In this document: one piece after another, positions 1 to 11,181 of the stretch
How positions within the stretch are numbered: the stretch's first letter is position 1
How the letters are laid out: each line of letters begins with the position of its first letter
Source: Camelus bactrianus
Taxonomy: Eukaryota; Chordata; Mammalia; Artiodactyla; Camelidae
Length of the DNA stretch: 64,000 nt
Assembly (NCBI RefSeq): GCF_048773025.1
Contig: NC_133541.1
Span: 153,666,201 to 153,730,200 of the forward strand
Direction of reading: 5' to 3'
Translations under genes and position numbers: made by a program
The notes under the pieces: generated by a model
Told to the model about the DNA's origin: nothing
What the model saw: the letters and a program-made list of their open reading frames with translations, nothing else
Database searches by the model: none

Positions 1-1294
1 GTTCGCAGGATTTTGCTAACGCCAGTTTTGAAAATCAGGCCGATTTCTCAGGAAAAAACCTCTTGGAGTGATTTCTAACCGAGGGAAATGTAATTTACAT
101 AAATTCACTGGCCGTGAAATTCCGTGTTCCGTACATGTTACATGCATAAATGATTTGACTAATATTCACTACAAATTTGTTAGCATGTGGATTACCGAAC
201 TTTCATCACAATACATTGAATATTGATTCTTAGAAGTATTTTCTCAGATTTTGCAGCGTTTTCTAAAGGCCAGGTTCAAAAATGACGAACTTTTCACAGA
301 AAAACACTCTGTGAGCGAGTTCTACCCAATAGAGAAGTAATTTACATTGTTTCACTCACCGTGAAATTCCACGTTCTGAACACGCTACATGCATCACGGT
401 TTAGAAAAAGATTCTTTAATATGTTGTGAATATGTGGATTACGGAACTTTCTTGCAACATAATGGCACACTTACACCTGCAAATATTTACTCCCTTTTTG
501 CAGCTTTTTCCAAACTTTAGATTCGATAATCACGCAATTTTCGCAGAAAAATTCTCTTCTAGCTCGTTCTACTCAATAGAATTGTAATTTACATAGTTTC
601 ATTACCTTGAAATACAATTTTCCAAAAGCGCTACATGAATCACGGTTTAAAACATAATTACTACACTGTTATTAACATGTGGATTACCGGACTTTCATTC
701 ACCAGTCAAGGCATATTGACACTTAGAAGCATTTTCTCAGATTTCACAGGGTTCTCCTAATGGCAGTTTTCTACATGAGGCTCATTTCGCAGAAATATTC
801 TCTTCAAGCGAATTCTACCCAATAGACATGTAACTTACATTGTTACCTTCACTATGACATTCCGTATTCCGAACAATTTACATGCATCACGAGTTCGACA
901 AACATTCTTTAATGAGTGTGAGCATGTGGATTACCGAACTTTCATCCACCATAAAGGTATATTTACACCAGAAGTAGTTAATCTGATTTTGCAGGTTTTT
1001 CTAAACATCCACATTCGAAAAACATGAACTTTTCACAGATACAGTCAATTCAAGCGAGTTCTATCCAGCAGAATTGTTATTTTCAGAGCTTCACTCACCG
1101 AGACATTCCGTGTTCCGAAAACGTTACATTCATCACGGCTTCGACAAACATTATTTAATGACCGTGAGCATGCGGATTACCGATTTTTCAACCACAATAC
1201 AAGCCATATTTACACCTAGATAGATTTACTTAGATTTCGCCGGTTTTCCTAACGTCAGTTACCAAAATCAGGCATTTTTTGCAGAAAAATACTC
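1..1294 (+). repeat. Partial HOR unit: end of m9 and m10 to m14
   Basis: The window opens at the m9/m10 transition. m10 starts near 63, m11 near 310, m12 near 557, m13 near 803 and m14 near 1049. All five are of ordinary length (246 to 247 bp), so this is the right-hand part of a unit that continues outside the window. Confidence 0.88.
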
Positions 1295-1787
1295 TTGGTG
1301 CATGTTCTATCCAATAGACATCTCATTTTCATAGATACCATCAAATAACCTTCCGTGTTCCGAAAATGGTACATGCACCACGGATTCAACAAATATTCAC
1401 TGCTGAGTTCTTAGCATGTGAATTACACATCATTAATAACCCATTGAAGGCATATTGTCACCTTAAACCATTTACTCAGATTTTGCAGCGTTTTCAAAAC
1501 ACCAGTTTCCAAACTGAGGCAGATTTTTCAGTAAAATGCTCCTGGAGCGTGTTCTAACCAATAGATATGTAATTTACATAGTTTACCTCACCGTGAGAGT
1601 CCATGTTCCGAACGCGCTACATGCATCACGGATTTTACATACATTCTTAATGAGTTGTGTACATGTGTATTACAAAACTTTCATCCACCGTACAAGGCAT
1701 ATTGACACCTAGAAACATTAAAATTGAGTTCGCAGATATTTCCTAATAGCAGTTTCGAAAATCAGTCACTTTTCAAAGGAAAAAATG

Positions 1788-2047
1788 TTGGAGCGTGTTC
1801 TTCCCAATAGATATGTAAATTACATGGAACTCGTCATCGTGAAATTCCGTGTTCCGAAAAAGCTACATGCATCATGGATTCGACAAATATTCATTACAGT
1901 GTTGTTAGCATAAGGATTACTGAACTTTCATCCACCACAAAAGCCATGTTGACAATTTGAAAAATGCCATGTTGGCATTTTCTCACATTTCAAAATTTTT
2001 TCCTAATGCCAGTTTTGAAAAGGAGGCAGATTCGCAGAAAAATTCTC
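1788..2047 (+). repeat. m3/m6 hybrid monomer
   Basis: It starts as m3 (TTGGAGCGTGTTC, ATGTAAATTACAT) and continues from about 1828 as m6 (GTCATCGTGAAATTCCG, GAAAAAGCTACATGC, TTAGCATAAGGATTAC). A single crossover between an m3 and an m6 copy removes the equivalent of three monomers and leaves exactly this product. It measures 260 bp because of the insertion at 1961. Confidence 0.83.
1961..1981. repeat. Perfect short inverted repeat at a private insertion
   Basis: Arms AAAATGCCA and TGGCATTTT are exact reverse complements (9 bp) around the loop TGT. Other copies of this m6/m7 junction read TTTGAAGCATTTTCTC without the extra bases. The inserted bases also repeat GCCATGTTG from 18 to 27 bases upstream. 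Confidence 0.85.
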
Positions 2048-4021
2048 GTGGAGCGAGTACTTCCCAATAGAAATGTAATTTACATAGTTTCCCTCACAGT
2101 GACATTCCATTTTCCGAACACGCTACATGCATCAAGGTTTCAACAAACTTTCTTGAATGAGTTGTGAACATGTAGATTACAGAACTTTCATCCACCATAC
2201 ATGGCATATTTACAAGTAGAAACATTAACTCTGAATTTGCAGATTTTTCCTAATGCCAGTTTGGAAAATCAGGCCGTTTTCTCAGGGAAACAGTTTTGGA
2301 GCGAATTCTAACCAATAGGTGTGTAATTTACATAGATTCCATCGCCGGGATTTTCCGTGATATGATCACACTGCATGCATAATGCTTTCTAAATATATTC
2401 ACCACAGATTGGTTTGCATGTGGTTTTACGATCTTGCATCACAATACAAGGCATATTGACACTTTGAAGCATTTTCTCTGACTTTGCAGGGATTTTCAAA
2501 CGCCAGGTTCAAAAATGAGGCAGATTTCTCAGAAAAAACTCTTAGAGCAAATTCTACCCAAGAGACATGTATTTTACATAGATTCGCTCACCGTGATATT
2601 CTGTGTTCCGAACACACTTCACGTATCTCGGATTCGACAAATATTCACTACAGAGTAGTTAGCATGCGGATTACCGAACTTTCATCCACCATAAAAGGCA
2701 GATGTACACCGAGAATCTAGTAATCTGGGTTCGCAGGTTTTTCCTAACGCCAGATTCAAAAATCAGGACGATTTCTCAGGAAAAAACTCTTGGAGTGAAT
2801 TCTAACCGAGGGAAATGTAATTTACATAAATTCCCTGGCCGTGAAATTCCATGTTCCGTACATGTTACATGCATAAAATATTCTACAATATTCACTACAA
2901 ATTTGGTAGTATGTTTATTACCGAACTTTCACCACAATATATTGAATATTGATTCTTAGAAGTATTTTCTCAGATTTTGCACCGTTTTCTAAACGCCAGG
3001 TTAAAAAATGACGAAGTTTTCGCAGAAAAACTCTCTCGGAGCGAGTTCTACCCAATAGAGAATTAATTTACATTGTTTCAATCACCGTGAAATTCCACGT
3101 TCTGAACACGCTACATGCATCACGGATTTGAAAAAGATTCTTTAATATGTTGTGAATATGGGGATTACTGAACTTTCTTGCAACATAATGGCACACTTAC
3201 ACCTGCAAATATTTACTCCCTTTTTGCAGCTTTTTCCAAATTTCAGATTCGATAATCATGCAATTTTCGCAGAAAAATTTTCTTCTAGCTCGTTCTACTC
3301 AATAGAATTGTAATTTACATAGTTTCATTACTGTGAAATTCCATTTTCCAAAAGCGCTACATGAATCACGGTTTACCAAATAATTACTACACTGTTATTA
3401 ACATGTGGATTACCGGACTTTCATTCAGCAGTCAAGGCATATTGACACTTAGATGCATTTTCTCAGATTTCACAGGGTTCTCCTAATGGCAGTTTTCAAA
3501 ATGAGGCACATTTCGCAGAAAAATTCTCTTCAAGCGAATTCTACCCAATAGACATGTAACTTACATTCTTACCTTCACTATGACATTCCGTATTCCAAAC
3601 ACATTACATGCATCTCGAGTTCGACAAAGATTCTTAGTGAGTTTGAGCATGTGGACTACCGAAATTTCATCCACCATACAAGGCATATTTACACCTAGAA
3701 GTAGTTATTCTGATTTCGCAGGTTTTTCCTTACATCCAGTTTCGAAAATCATGAAATTTTCGCAGAAGCATACAATTCAAGCGAGTTCTATCCAGTAGAA
3801 TTGTTATTTTCAGAGCATCACTCACCGAGACATTCCTTGTTCCGAAAATGTTACATTCATCACGGCTTCGACAAACATTATTTAACGACCGTGATCATGT
3901 GCATTACCGATTTTTCAACCACAATACAAGCCGTATTTACACCTAGATAGATTTACTTAGATTTCGCCGGTTTTCCTAACGTCAGTTACCAAAATCAGGC
4001 AGTTTCCAGAGAAAAATTCTC

Positions 4022-7000
4022 TTGGTGCATGTTGTATCCAATAGACATCTCATTTTCATAGATACCATCACCGTAACTTTCCGTGTTCCAAAAACGGTAC
4101 ATGCACCACAGATTCAACAAATATTCACTGCTGAGTTCTTAGCATGTGAATTACACATCTTTAATAACCCATTGAAGACATATTGTCACCTTAAAGCATT
4201 TACTCAGATTTTGCAGCATTTTCAAAACACCAGTTTCCAAACTGAGGCAGATGTTTCAGTAAAATTCTCCTGGAGCGTGTTCTAACCAATAGATATGTAA
4301 TTTACATAGTTTGCCTCACCGTGAAAGTCCATGTTCCGAACACGCTACATATATCACGGATTTGACAAACATTTTTATTGAGTTGTGTACATGTTTATTA
4401 CAGAACTTTCATCCACCATACAAGGCATATTTACACCTAGAAATATTAACTCCGTGTTCACAGCTTTTTGTTACAGCTGTTGCAGAAATCAGGCAGTTTT
4501 CAAAGGAAAAAACTGTTGGAGATTGTTCAACCCAATAGAAATGTAAATTACATTGATTCTCCCGCTGTGAAATTACGTGTTTCGAACACGCTACATGCAG
4601 AAATGTTTCGACAAAAATACACAACAGTGTTGTTTGCATGTGGATTACAGGACTTTCATCACAGTAGCAAGCATATTGATGCTTAGAAGCTTTTTCTCTG
4701 ATTTCACAGAACTTTCGAAATGCCAGTTTCGAAAATGAGGCCGATTTCACGGCAAAAATCTCTTAGAGCGGGTTCTAACCAATAGACATGTAATTTACAT
4801 GGATTCGCTCACCGTGAAATTCCGTGTCGAACACACTTCATGCATGTCAGATGCGACAAATATTCACTACAGAGTAGTTAGCAAGTGGATTACAGCACTT
4901 TCATCCACCATACAAGGCTTACTGACACTTTGAAGAATTTTCTCAGATTTCACAGGTTAGTATTAATACCAGTTTTGAAAATGAGGCAGATTTGGCAAAA
5001 AAATGCTCTTGGAGTGAGCTGTACCCAAAAGATATGTAATTTACCTAGTTTCACACAACGTGACTTTCTGTGTTCTGAGAACGTTACATGCATCTGGATT
5101 CAACAAATATTTTTAATGAGTTGTGAACATGTGTATTACAGAACTTTCATCCAGCTTACAATGCATATTTATACATAGAAAGTTTTATTTTGATTTAGTA
5201 GATTTCTCATATTGTCAGAATATAAAATCACGCAGTTTTTGCAGAAAAATCCTCTTGGAGCGAGTTACACCCAATAGACATGCAATTTACATAGAACACG
5301 TCATCGTGAAATTCCGTGTTCCAAAAAATCTACATGCATCACGGATTCGACATATATTCACTACAGAGTTGTTAGCATAAGGATTACCGAACTTTTATCC
5401 ACCAAAACAGCCATACTGACACTTTGAATCATTTTCTCTGATTTTGCAGAGATTTTCAAACGCCAGTTTCAAAAATGAGGCAGATTTCACAGAAAAATCT
5501 CTTGAAGCGAATTCTACCCAAGAGACATGTATTTTAGATTGATTTGCTCACCGTGATATTCTGTTGTCCGAACACGCTTCACGTATCTCCGATTCGACAA
5601 ATAATTTCTACAGAGTTGTTAGCATGTGGATTACCGAATTTTCATCCACCATAAAAGCCATGTTGACAATTTGAATAATTTTCTCACATTTCGAAAATTT
5701 TTCCTAATGCCAGTTTTGAAAAGGAGGCAGATTCGCAGAAAAATCCTCGTGGAGCGAGTACTTCCCAATAGAAATGTAATTTACATAGTTTCCCTCACAG
5801 TGACATTCCATTTTCCGAACACGCTACATATATCAAGGTTTCAACAAACTTCCACGAATGAGTTGTGAACATGTAGATTACAGAACTTTCATCCAACATA
5901 CATGGCATATTTACAAGTAGAAAAATTAACTCTGAATTTGCAGCTTTTTCCTAATGCCAGTTTGGAAAATCAGGCCGTTTTCTCAGGGAAAAATATTTGG
6001 AGCGAATTCTAACCAATAGGTGTGTAATTTACATAGATTCCATCGCCGGGATTTTCCGTGATATGATTCCACTGCATGCATAATGTTTTCTAAAAATATT
6101 CACCACAGATTTGTTTGCATGCGGTTTTACGATCTTGCATCACAATACAAGGCATATTGACACTTTGAAGCATTTTCTCTGACTTTGCAGAGATTTTCAA
6201 ACGCCAGGTTCAAAAATGAGGCAGATTTCTCAGAAAAAACTCTTAGAGCAAATTCTACCCAAGAGAAATGTATTTTACATAGATTCGCTCACCGTGATAT
6301 TCTGTGTTCCGAACAAAATTCACGTATCTCGGATTCGACAAATATTCACTACAGAGTAGTTAGCATGTGGATTACCGATCTTTCATCCACCATAAAAGAC
6401 AGATGTACACCGAGAATCTAGTAATCTGGTTTCGCAGGATTTTCCTAATGCCAGTTTCGAAAATCAGGCCGATTTCTAAGGAAAAAACCTCTTGGAGTGA
6501 TTACTAACAAAGGGAAATGTAATTTACATAAATTCCCTGGCCGTGAAATTCCGTGTTCCTTACATGTTACATGCATAAAAGATTCGACTAATATTCACTA
6601 CAAATTTGTTAGCATGTGGATTACTGAACTTTCATCACAATACATTGAATATTGATACTTAGAAGTATTTTCTCAGATTTTGCAGCGTTTTCTAAACGCC
6701 AGGTTCAAAAATGACGAAGTTTTCACAGAAAAACACTCTGTGAGTGAGTTCTACCCAATAGAGAAGTAATTTACATTGTTTCAATCACCGTGAAATTCCA
6801 CGTTCTGAACACGCTACATGCATCACGGATTAGAAAAAGATTCTTTAATATGTTGTGAATATGTGGATTACTGAACTTTCTTGCAACATAATGGCACACT
6901 TACACCTGCAAATATTTACTCCCTTTTTGCAGCTTTTTCCAAAATTCAGATTCGATAATCACGCAATTTTCGCAGAAAAATTCTCTTCTAGCTCGTTCTA

Positions 7001-7725
7001 CTCTATAAAATTGTAATTTACATAGTTTCATTAACGTGAAATTCCATTTTCCAAAAGCGCTACATGAATCACGGTTTAAAAAAAAATTACTACACTATTA
7101 TTATCATGTGGATCACCGGACTTTCATTCACTAGTCAAGGCATATTGACACGTAGAAGCATTTTCTCAGATTTCACAGGGTTCTCCTAATGGCAGTTTTC
7201 AACATGAGGCACATTTCGCAGAAATATTCTCTTCAAGCGAGTTCTACCCAATAGACATGTAACTTACATTGTTACCTTCACTATGACATTCCGTATTCTG
7301 AACAATTTACATGCATGACGAGTTCGACAAACATTCTTTAATGAGTGTGAGCATGTGGATTACCGAACTTTCATCCACCATACAAGGCATATTTACACCT
7401 AGAAGTAGTTAATCTGATTTCGCTGGTTTTTCTAAACATCCATATTTAAAAAACATGAGCTTTTCACAGAAACATTCAATTCAAGGGATTTCTATCCAGC
7501 AGAAATGTTATTTTCAGAGCTTCACTCACCGAGACGTTCCGTGTTCCGAAAACGTTACATTCATTACGGCTTCGACAAACATTATTTAATGACCGTGAGC
7601 ATGTGGATTACCGATTTTTCAACCACAATACAAGGCATATTTACACCTAGAAACATTTATTTACATTTCGCAGGTTTTCCTAACGTCATTTATGAAAATA
7701 AGGCAGTTTCCAAAGAAAAACACTC
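4022..7725 (+). repeat. HOR unit, 15 monomers (extra m9 between m6 and m7)
   Basis: Order: m1 to m6, an additional m9-like monomer, m7 to m14. The surplus monomer accounts for the 3,704-bp length against 3,455 bp for the 14-mer. The m3 and m5 copies here carry many private differences. Confidence 0.86.
5502..5748 (+). repeat. Extra m9-like monomer, flanked by m6 and m7
   Basis: It contains the m9 markers ACCCAAGAGACATGTATTTT and GCTCACCGTGATATTCTG but ends with GCCATGTTGAC, the m6-type exit to m7, instead of GGCAGATGTACACC. Both ends switch within the CATCCACCATAAAAG region shared by m6 and m9, so homologous misalignment is a sufficient explanation. Confidence 0.8.
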
Positions 7726-7973
7726 TTGGTGCATATTCTATCCAATAGACATCTCATTTTCATAGATACCTTCACCGTAACATTCCGTGTTCCGAATACG
7801 GTCCATGCACCACGGATTCAACAAATATTCACTTCTGATTTCTTAGCATGTGAATTACACATCTTTAAAAACCCATTGAAGACATATTGTCACCTTAAAG
7901 CATTTACTCAGATTTTGCAGCGTTTTCATAACACCAGTTTCCAAACTGAGGCAGATTTTTCAGTAAAATGCTC
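7726..7973 (+). repeat. Monomer type m1 (reference copy)
   Basis: Recognised by TTGGTGCATGTTCTATCC at its start and GACATCTCATTTTCATAG where most types carry the ATGTAATTTACAT dyad. It ends with CACCTTAAAGCATTTACTC and the CCAGTTTCCAAACTGAGG block. m1 is present in every HOR unit, so it is used here as the phase marker. In the 7-monomer units its 3' half is replaced by that of m5. Confidence 0.9.
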
Positions 7974-8220
7974 CTGGAGCGTGTTCTAACCAATAGATAT
8001 GTAATTTACAGAGTTTGCCTCACCGTGACAGTCCATGTTCCGAACGCGCTATATGCATCACGGATTTTACATACATTCTTAATGAGTTGTGTACATGTGT
8101 GTTACAAAACTTTCATCCACCACACAAGGCATATTGACACCTAGAAACATTAACACTGAGTTCACAGACATTTCCTAATAGCAGTTTTGAAAATCAGGCA
8201 GTTTTCAAAGGAAAAAACTG
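7974..8220 (+). repeat. Monomer type m2 (reference copy)
   Basis: Marked by CTGGAGCGTGTTCTAACC, a GATATGTAATTTACA block and GACAGTCCATGTTCCGAAC. Its upstream edge exists in two allelic forms: AAACTGAGGCAG, and a version three bases shorter, AAACAGGCAG. The short form appears in the units starting at 21052, 29946, 36121, 38838, 43288, 47737, 52187 and 56637. Confidence 0.88.
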
Positions 8221-8466
8221 TTGGAGCGTGTTCAACCCAATAGATATATAAATTACATAGATTCTCCCGCTGTGAAATTACGTGTTTCAAACGTGCAACA
8301 TGCAGAAAATATTCGACAAAAATACACAACAGAGTTGATTGCATGTGAATTACAGGACCTTCTCACTATAGAAGGCATATAGATGCTTAGAAGCATTTTC
8401 TGTGATTTCACACAGTTTTCCAAATGCCAGTTTCGAAAATGAGGCAGATTTCAAGGCAAAAATCTC
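8221..8466 (+). repeat. Monomer type m3 (reference copy)
   Basis: Marked by the central change ATGTAAATTACAT in most m3 copies, by CTCCCGCTGTGAAATTACG and by CATGCAGAAAA followed by TTCGACAAAAATAC. The CCGTG block of other types is replaced by CTGTG. m3 is the left parent of the m3/m6 hybrid at 1788 and also holds the junction of the 6,175-bp duplication. Confidence 0.88.
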
Positions 8467-8713
8467 TTGGAGCGTGTTCTAACTAATAGACATGTAATTT
8501 ACATGGATTCGCTCACCATCAAATTCCATGTTCGAAAAACGCTACATGCATCTTGGATGTGACAAATATTCACTACAGAGTTGTTAGCAAGTGGATTACA
8601 GCGCTTTCATCCACCATAAAACCTTATTGACACTTTGAAGTATTTTCTCAGATTTCACATGTTAGTTTGAAATCCAGTTTTGAAAATGAGGCAGATTTGG
8701 CAGAAAAATGCTC
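8467..8713 (+). repeat. Monomer type m4 (reference copy)
   Basis: Marked by GACATGTAATTTACATGG, CGCTCACCATCAAATTCC (CACCGTCAAATTCC in later units) and GCAAGTGGATTACAGC. The m4 copies near 15377 and 19075 share a 5-bp loss, GTTCTAATAGACATG in place of GTTCTAACCAATAGACATG, which links these adjacent units by descent. Confidence 0.87.
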
Positions 8714-8960
8714 TTGGAGCCAGTTCTACCCAAAAGATAGGTAATTTCCCTTCTTCCACTCACCTTGAACTTCCGTGTTCTGAACACGTTACATGCACCA
8801 CGGATTCAACAAACATTCTTTAATGAGTTGTGAACATGTGTATTAACGTACTTTAATCCACCTTACAGTGCATATTTATACATAGAAATTTTATTCTGAT
8901 TTAGTAGAATTCTCCTAATGTCAGTCTCTAAAATCATGCAGTTTCCACAGAAAAATCCTC
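8714..8960 (+). repeat. Monomer type m5 (reference copy)
   Basis: Marked by CCCAAAAGATAGGTAATTTC, ATGCACCACGGATTCAAC, GTGTATTAACGTAC (AACGAAC in later units) and AGTGCATATTTATACATAG. Its dyad block is degraded at the right arm (TTTCCC instead of TTTACA). The 3' half of m5 forms the right part of the m1/m5 hybrids. Confidence 0.88.
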
Positions 8961-9207
8961 TTGGAGCGAGTTCTACCCAATAGACATGCAATTTACATAG
9001 AACCCGTCATCGTGAAATTCCGTGTTCTGAAAAAGCTACATGCATCACGGATTCGACAAATATTCACTACAGAGTTGTTAGCATAAGGATTACCGAACTT
9101 TCATCCACCATAAAAGCCATGTTGACAATTTGAAACATTTTCTCACATTTCGAAAGTTTTTCCTAATGCCAGTTTTGAAAAGGAGTCAGATTCGCAGAAA
9201 AATTCTC
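8961..9207 (+). repeat. Monomer type m6 (reference copy)
   Basis: Marked by GACATGCAATTTACATAG, AACCCGTCATCGTG, CGAAAAAGCTACATGC and TTAGCATAAGGATTACCG. It passes into m7 through CCATAAAAGCCATGTTGAC, a junction that is reused in the monomer-number changes at 5502 and 16854. Confidence 0.88.
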
Positions 9208-9455
9208 GTGGAGCGAGTACTTCCCTATAGAAATGTAATTTACATAGTTTCCCTCACAGTGACATTCCATTTTCTGAACACTCTACATGCATCAAGGTTT
9301 CAACGAACTTTCTCGAATGAGTTGTGAACATGTAGATTAGAGAACTTTCATCCACCATACCTGGCATATTTACAACTAGAAACATTAACTCTGAATTTGC
9401 TGCATTTTCCTAATGGCAGTTAGGAAAATCAGGCCATTTTCTCAGGAAAAAATTT
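9208..9455 (+). repeat. Monomer type m7 (reference copy)
   Basis: Marked by CGTGGAGCGAGTACTTCC, CCCTCACAGTGACATTCC, ATCAAGGTTTCAACAAAC and GAACATGTAGATTACAG. Its upstream edge has GTTTTGAAAAGGAGGCAG. The exchange that created the 8,899-bp duplication lies in the 3' part of an m7 copy. Confidence 0.88.
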
Positions 9456-9699
9456 TTGGAGCGAATTCTAACCAATAGGTGTGTAATTTACATAGATTCC
9501 ATCGCCGGGATTTTCCGTGATACGATCACACTTCATGCATAACGCTTTCTAAAAATATTCACCACAGATTTGTTTGCATGTGGTTTTACGATCTTGCATC
9601 ACAATACAAGGCATATTGACACTTTGAAGCATTTTCTCTGATTTTGCAGATTTTCAAACGCCAGGTTCAAAAATGAGGCAGATTTCTCAGAAAAAACTC
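9456..9699 (+). repeat. Monomer type m8 (reference copy)
   Basis: The most distinctive type. It has CAATAGGTGTGTAATTTAC, then TCGCCGGGATTTTCCGTG and GATACGATC in place of the usual GTGAAATTCCGTGTTCC stretch, then TGCATGCATAA and GTGGTTTTACGATCTTGC. TGCATGCA is a perfect 8-bp palindrome in most later copies. Confidence 0.88.
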
Positions 9700-9947
9700 T
9701 TAGAGCAAATTCTACCCAAGAGACATGTATTTTACATAGATTCACTCACCGTGATATTCTGTGTTCCGAACACACTTCACGTATCTCGGATTCGACAAAT
9801 ATTCACTACAGAGTAGTTAGCATGCGGATTACCGAACTTTCATCCACCATAAAAGGTAGATGTACACCGAGAATCTAGTAATCTGGGTTCGCAGGATTTT
9901 CCTAACGCCAGTATCGAAAATCAGGCCGATTTCTCAGGATAAAACTC
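9700..9947 (+). repeat. Monomer type m9 (reference copy)
   Basis: Marked by TTAGAGCAAATTCTACCC, AAGAGACATGTATTTTAC, GTGATATTCTGTGTTCCG and ACTTCACGTATCTCGG (ACTTCATGTAAGTCGG in later units). It ends with GGCAGATGTACACCGAGAA. Extra or partial m9 copies occur near 5502. Confidence 0.88.
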
Positions 9948-10194
9948 TTGGAGTGATTTCTAACCAAGGGAAATGTAATTTACATAAATTCCCTGGCCGT
10001 GAAATTCCGTGTTCCGAACAAGTTACATGCAGAAAGGATTCGAGATATATTCACTACAAATTTGTTAACATGTGGATTACCGAACTTTCATCACAATACA
10101 TTGAATATTGATTCTTAGAAGTATTTTCTCAGATTTTGCAGCGTTTTCTAAACGCCAGGTTCAAAAATGACGAAGTTTTCACAGAAAAACTCTC
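9948..10194 (+). repeat. Monomer type m10 (reference copy)
   Basis: Marked by ACCAAGGGAAATGTAATTT, AATTCCCTGGCCGTG and TTTCATCACAATACATTG. In all 11- and 7-monomer units from 18.3 kb onward its 3' end is exchanged for that of m13, giving the m10/m13 hybrid. Confidence 0.88.
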
Positions 10195-10441
10195 TCGGAG
10201 CGAATTCTACCCAATACAGAAGTAATTTATATTGTTTCAATCACCGTGAAATTCCACGTTCTGAACACGCTACATGCATCACGGATTAGAAAAAGATTCT
10301 TTAATATGTTGTGAATATGTGGATTACTGAACTTTCTTGCAACATAATGGCACACTTACACCTGCAAATATTTACTCCCTTTTTGCAGCTTTTTCCAAAT
10401 TTCAGATTCGATAATCATGCAATTTTCGCAGAAAAATTCTC
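10195..10441 (+). repeat. Monomer type m11 (reference copy)
   Basis: Marked by GTAATTTACATTG preceded by GAGAA (this reference copy reads GTAATTTATATTG), ATTCCACGTTCTGAACAC and ACTTTCTTGCAACATAATG. It is present in units to 18.3 kb and in the two 14-monomer units starting at 23769 and 29946, and absent elsewhere. Confidence 0.87.
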
Positions 10442-10687
10442 TTCTAGCTCGTTCTACTCAATAGAATTGTAATTTACATAGTTTCATTACCGTGAAATTC
10501 CTTTTTCCAAAAGCGCTACATGAATCACGGTTTAAAAAATAATTACTACACGGTTATTAACGTGTGGATTATCGGACCTTCATTCAGCAGTCAAGGCATA
10601 TTGACACTTAGAAGCATTTTCTCAGATTTCACAGGGTTCTCCTAATGGCAGTTTTCAAAATGAGGCACTTTTCGCAGAAAAATTCTC
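10442..10687 (+). repeat. Monomer type m12 (reference copy)
   Basis: Marked by CTAGCTCGTTCTACTCAAT, AATTGTAATTTACATAG, CCAAAAGCGCTACATGAATC and ATTAACATGTGGATTACC (this reference copy varies in the last). It is lost together with m11 and m13 in the shortened units. Confidence 0.87.
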
Positions 10688-10935
10688 TTCAAGCGAGTTC
10701 TACCCAATAGACTTGTAATTTACATTGTTACCTTCACTATGACATTCCGTATTCCGAACACTTTACATGCATCACGAGTTTGACAAATATTCTTTAATGA
10801 GTGTGAGCATGTGGATTACCGAACTTTCATCCACCATATTAGGCATATTTACACCTAGAAGTAGTTATTCGGAATTCACAGAATTTTCTTAACATCCAGA
10901 TTCGAAAATCATGAACTTTTCACAGAAACATTCAA
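10688..10935 (+). repeat. Monomer type m13 (reference copy)
   Basis: Marked by TTCAAGCGAGTTCTACCC, an ATGTAACTTACATTG block in most copies, ACTATGACATTCCGTATTCC and TTGAGTGTGAGCATG-like sequence. Its 3' part (CATCCACCATAC, CACCTAGAAGTAGTTATTC) survives as the right half of the m10/m13 hybrid. Confidence 0.86.
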
Positions 10936-11181
10936 TTCAAGTGAGTTCTATCCAGCAGAATTGTTATTTTCAGAGCTTCACTCACCGAGACATTCCGTGT
11001 TCCGAAAACGTTACATTCCTCACGGCTTCGACAAACATTATTTAATGACCGTGAGCATGTGGATTACCGATTTTTCAACCACAATACAAGGCATATTTAC
11101 ACCTAGAAACATTTATTTACATTTCGCAAGTTTTCCTAACGTCAGTTACGAAAATCAGGCAGTTTTCGCAGAAAAATTCTC
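10936..11181 (+). repeat. Monomer type m14 (reference copy)
   Basis: Marked by TATCCAGCAGAATTGTTA, TTTTCAGAGCTTCACTC, ACCGAGACATTCCGTG and ATTACCGATTTTTCAACC. Like its neighbour m1 it has no ATGTAATTTACAT dyad, with TTGTTATTTTCAG at that position. It precedes m1 in every unit. Confidence 0.88.

Larger units (their letters stand above)
1295..4021 (+). repeat. HOR unit, 11 monomers (private loss of m3 to m5)
   Basis: Order: m1, m2, m3/m6 hybrid, m7 to m14. It is the only 11-mer in the window that keeps m11 to m13 and instead lacks material between m3 and m6. It is therefore an independent shortening from the ones to the right. It is about 10 bp longer than other 11-mers because of a small hairpin-forming insertion at 1961. 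Confidence 0.87.
7726..11181 (+). repeat. HOR unit, 14 monomers (reference complete unit)
   Basis: Order m1 to m14 with no loss or gain. The landmarks are at 7726, 7974, 8221, 8467, 8714, 8961, 9208, 9456, 9700, 9948, 10195, 10442, 10688 and 10936, and the next m1 is at 11182. It is used as the reference for the monomer types. Confidence 0.92.

Noticed and set aside
8961-9700. Possible CENP-B boxes at the CCCG and CGGG sites of m6 and m8
   Set aside because: The spacing and the required TTCG and A positions do not match on either strand.
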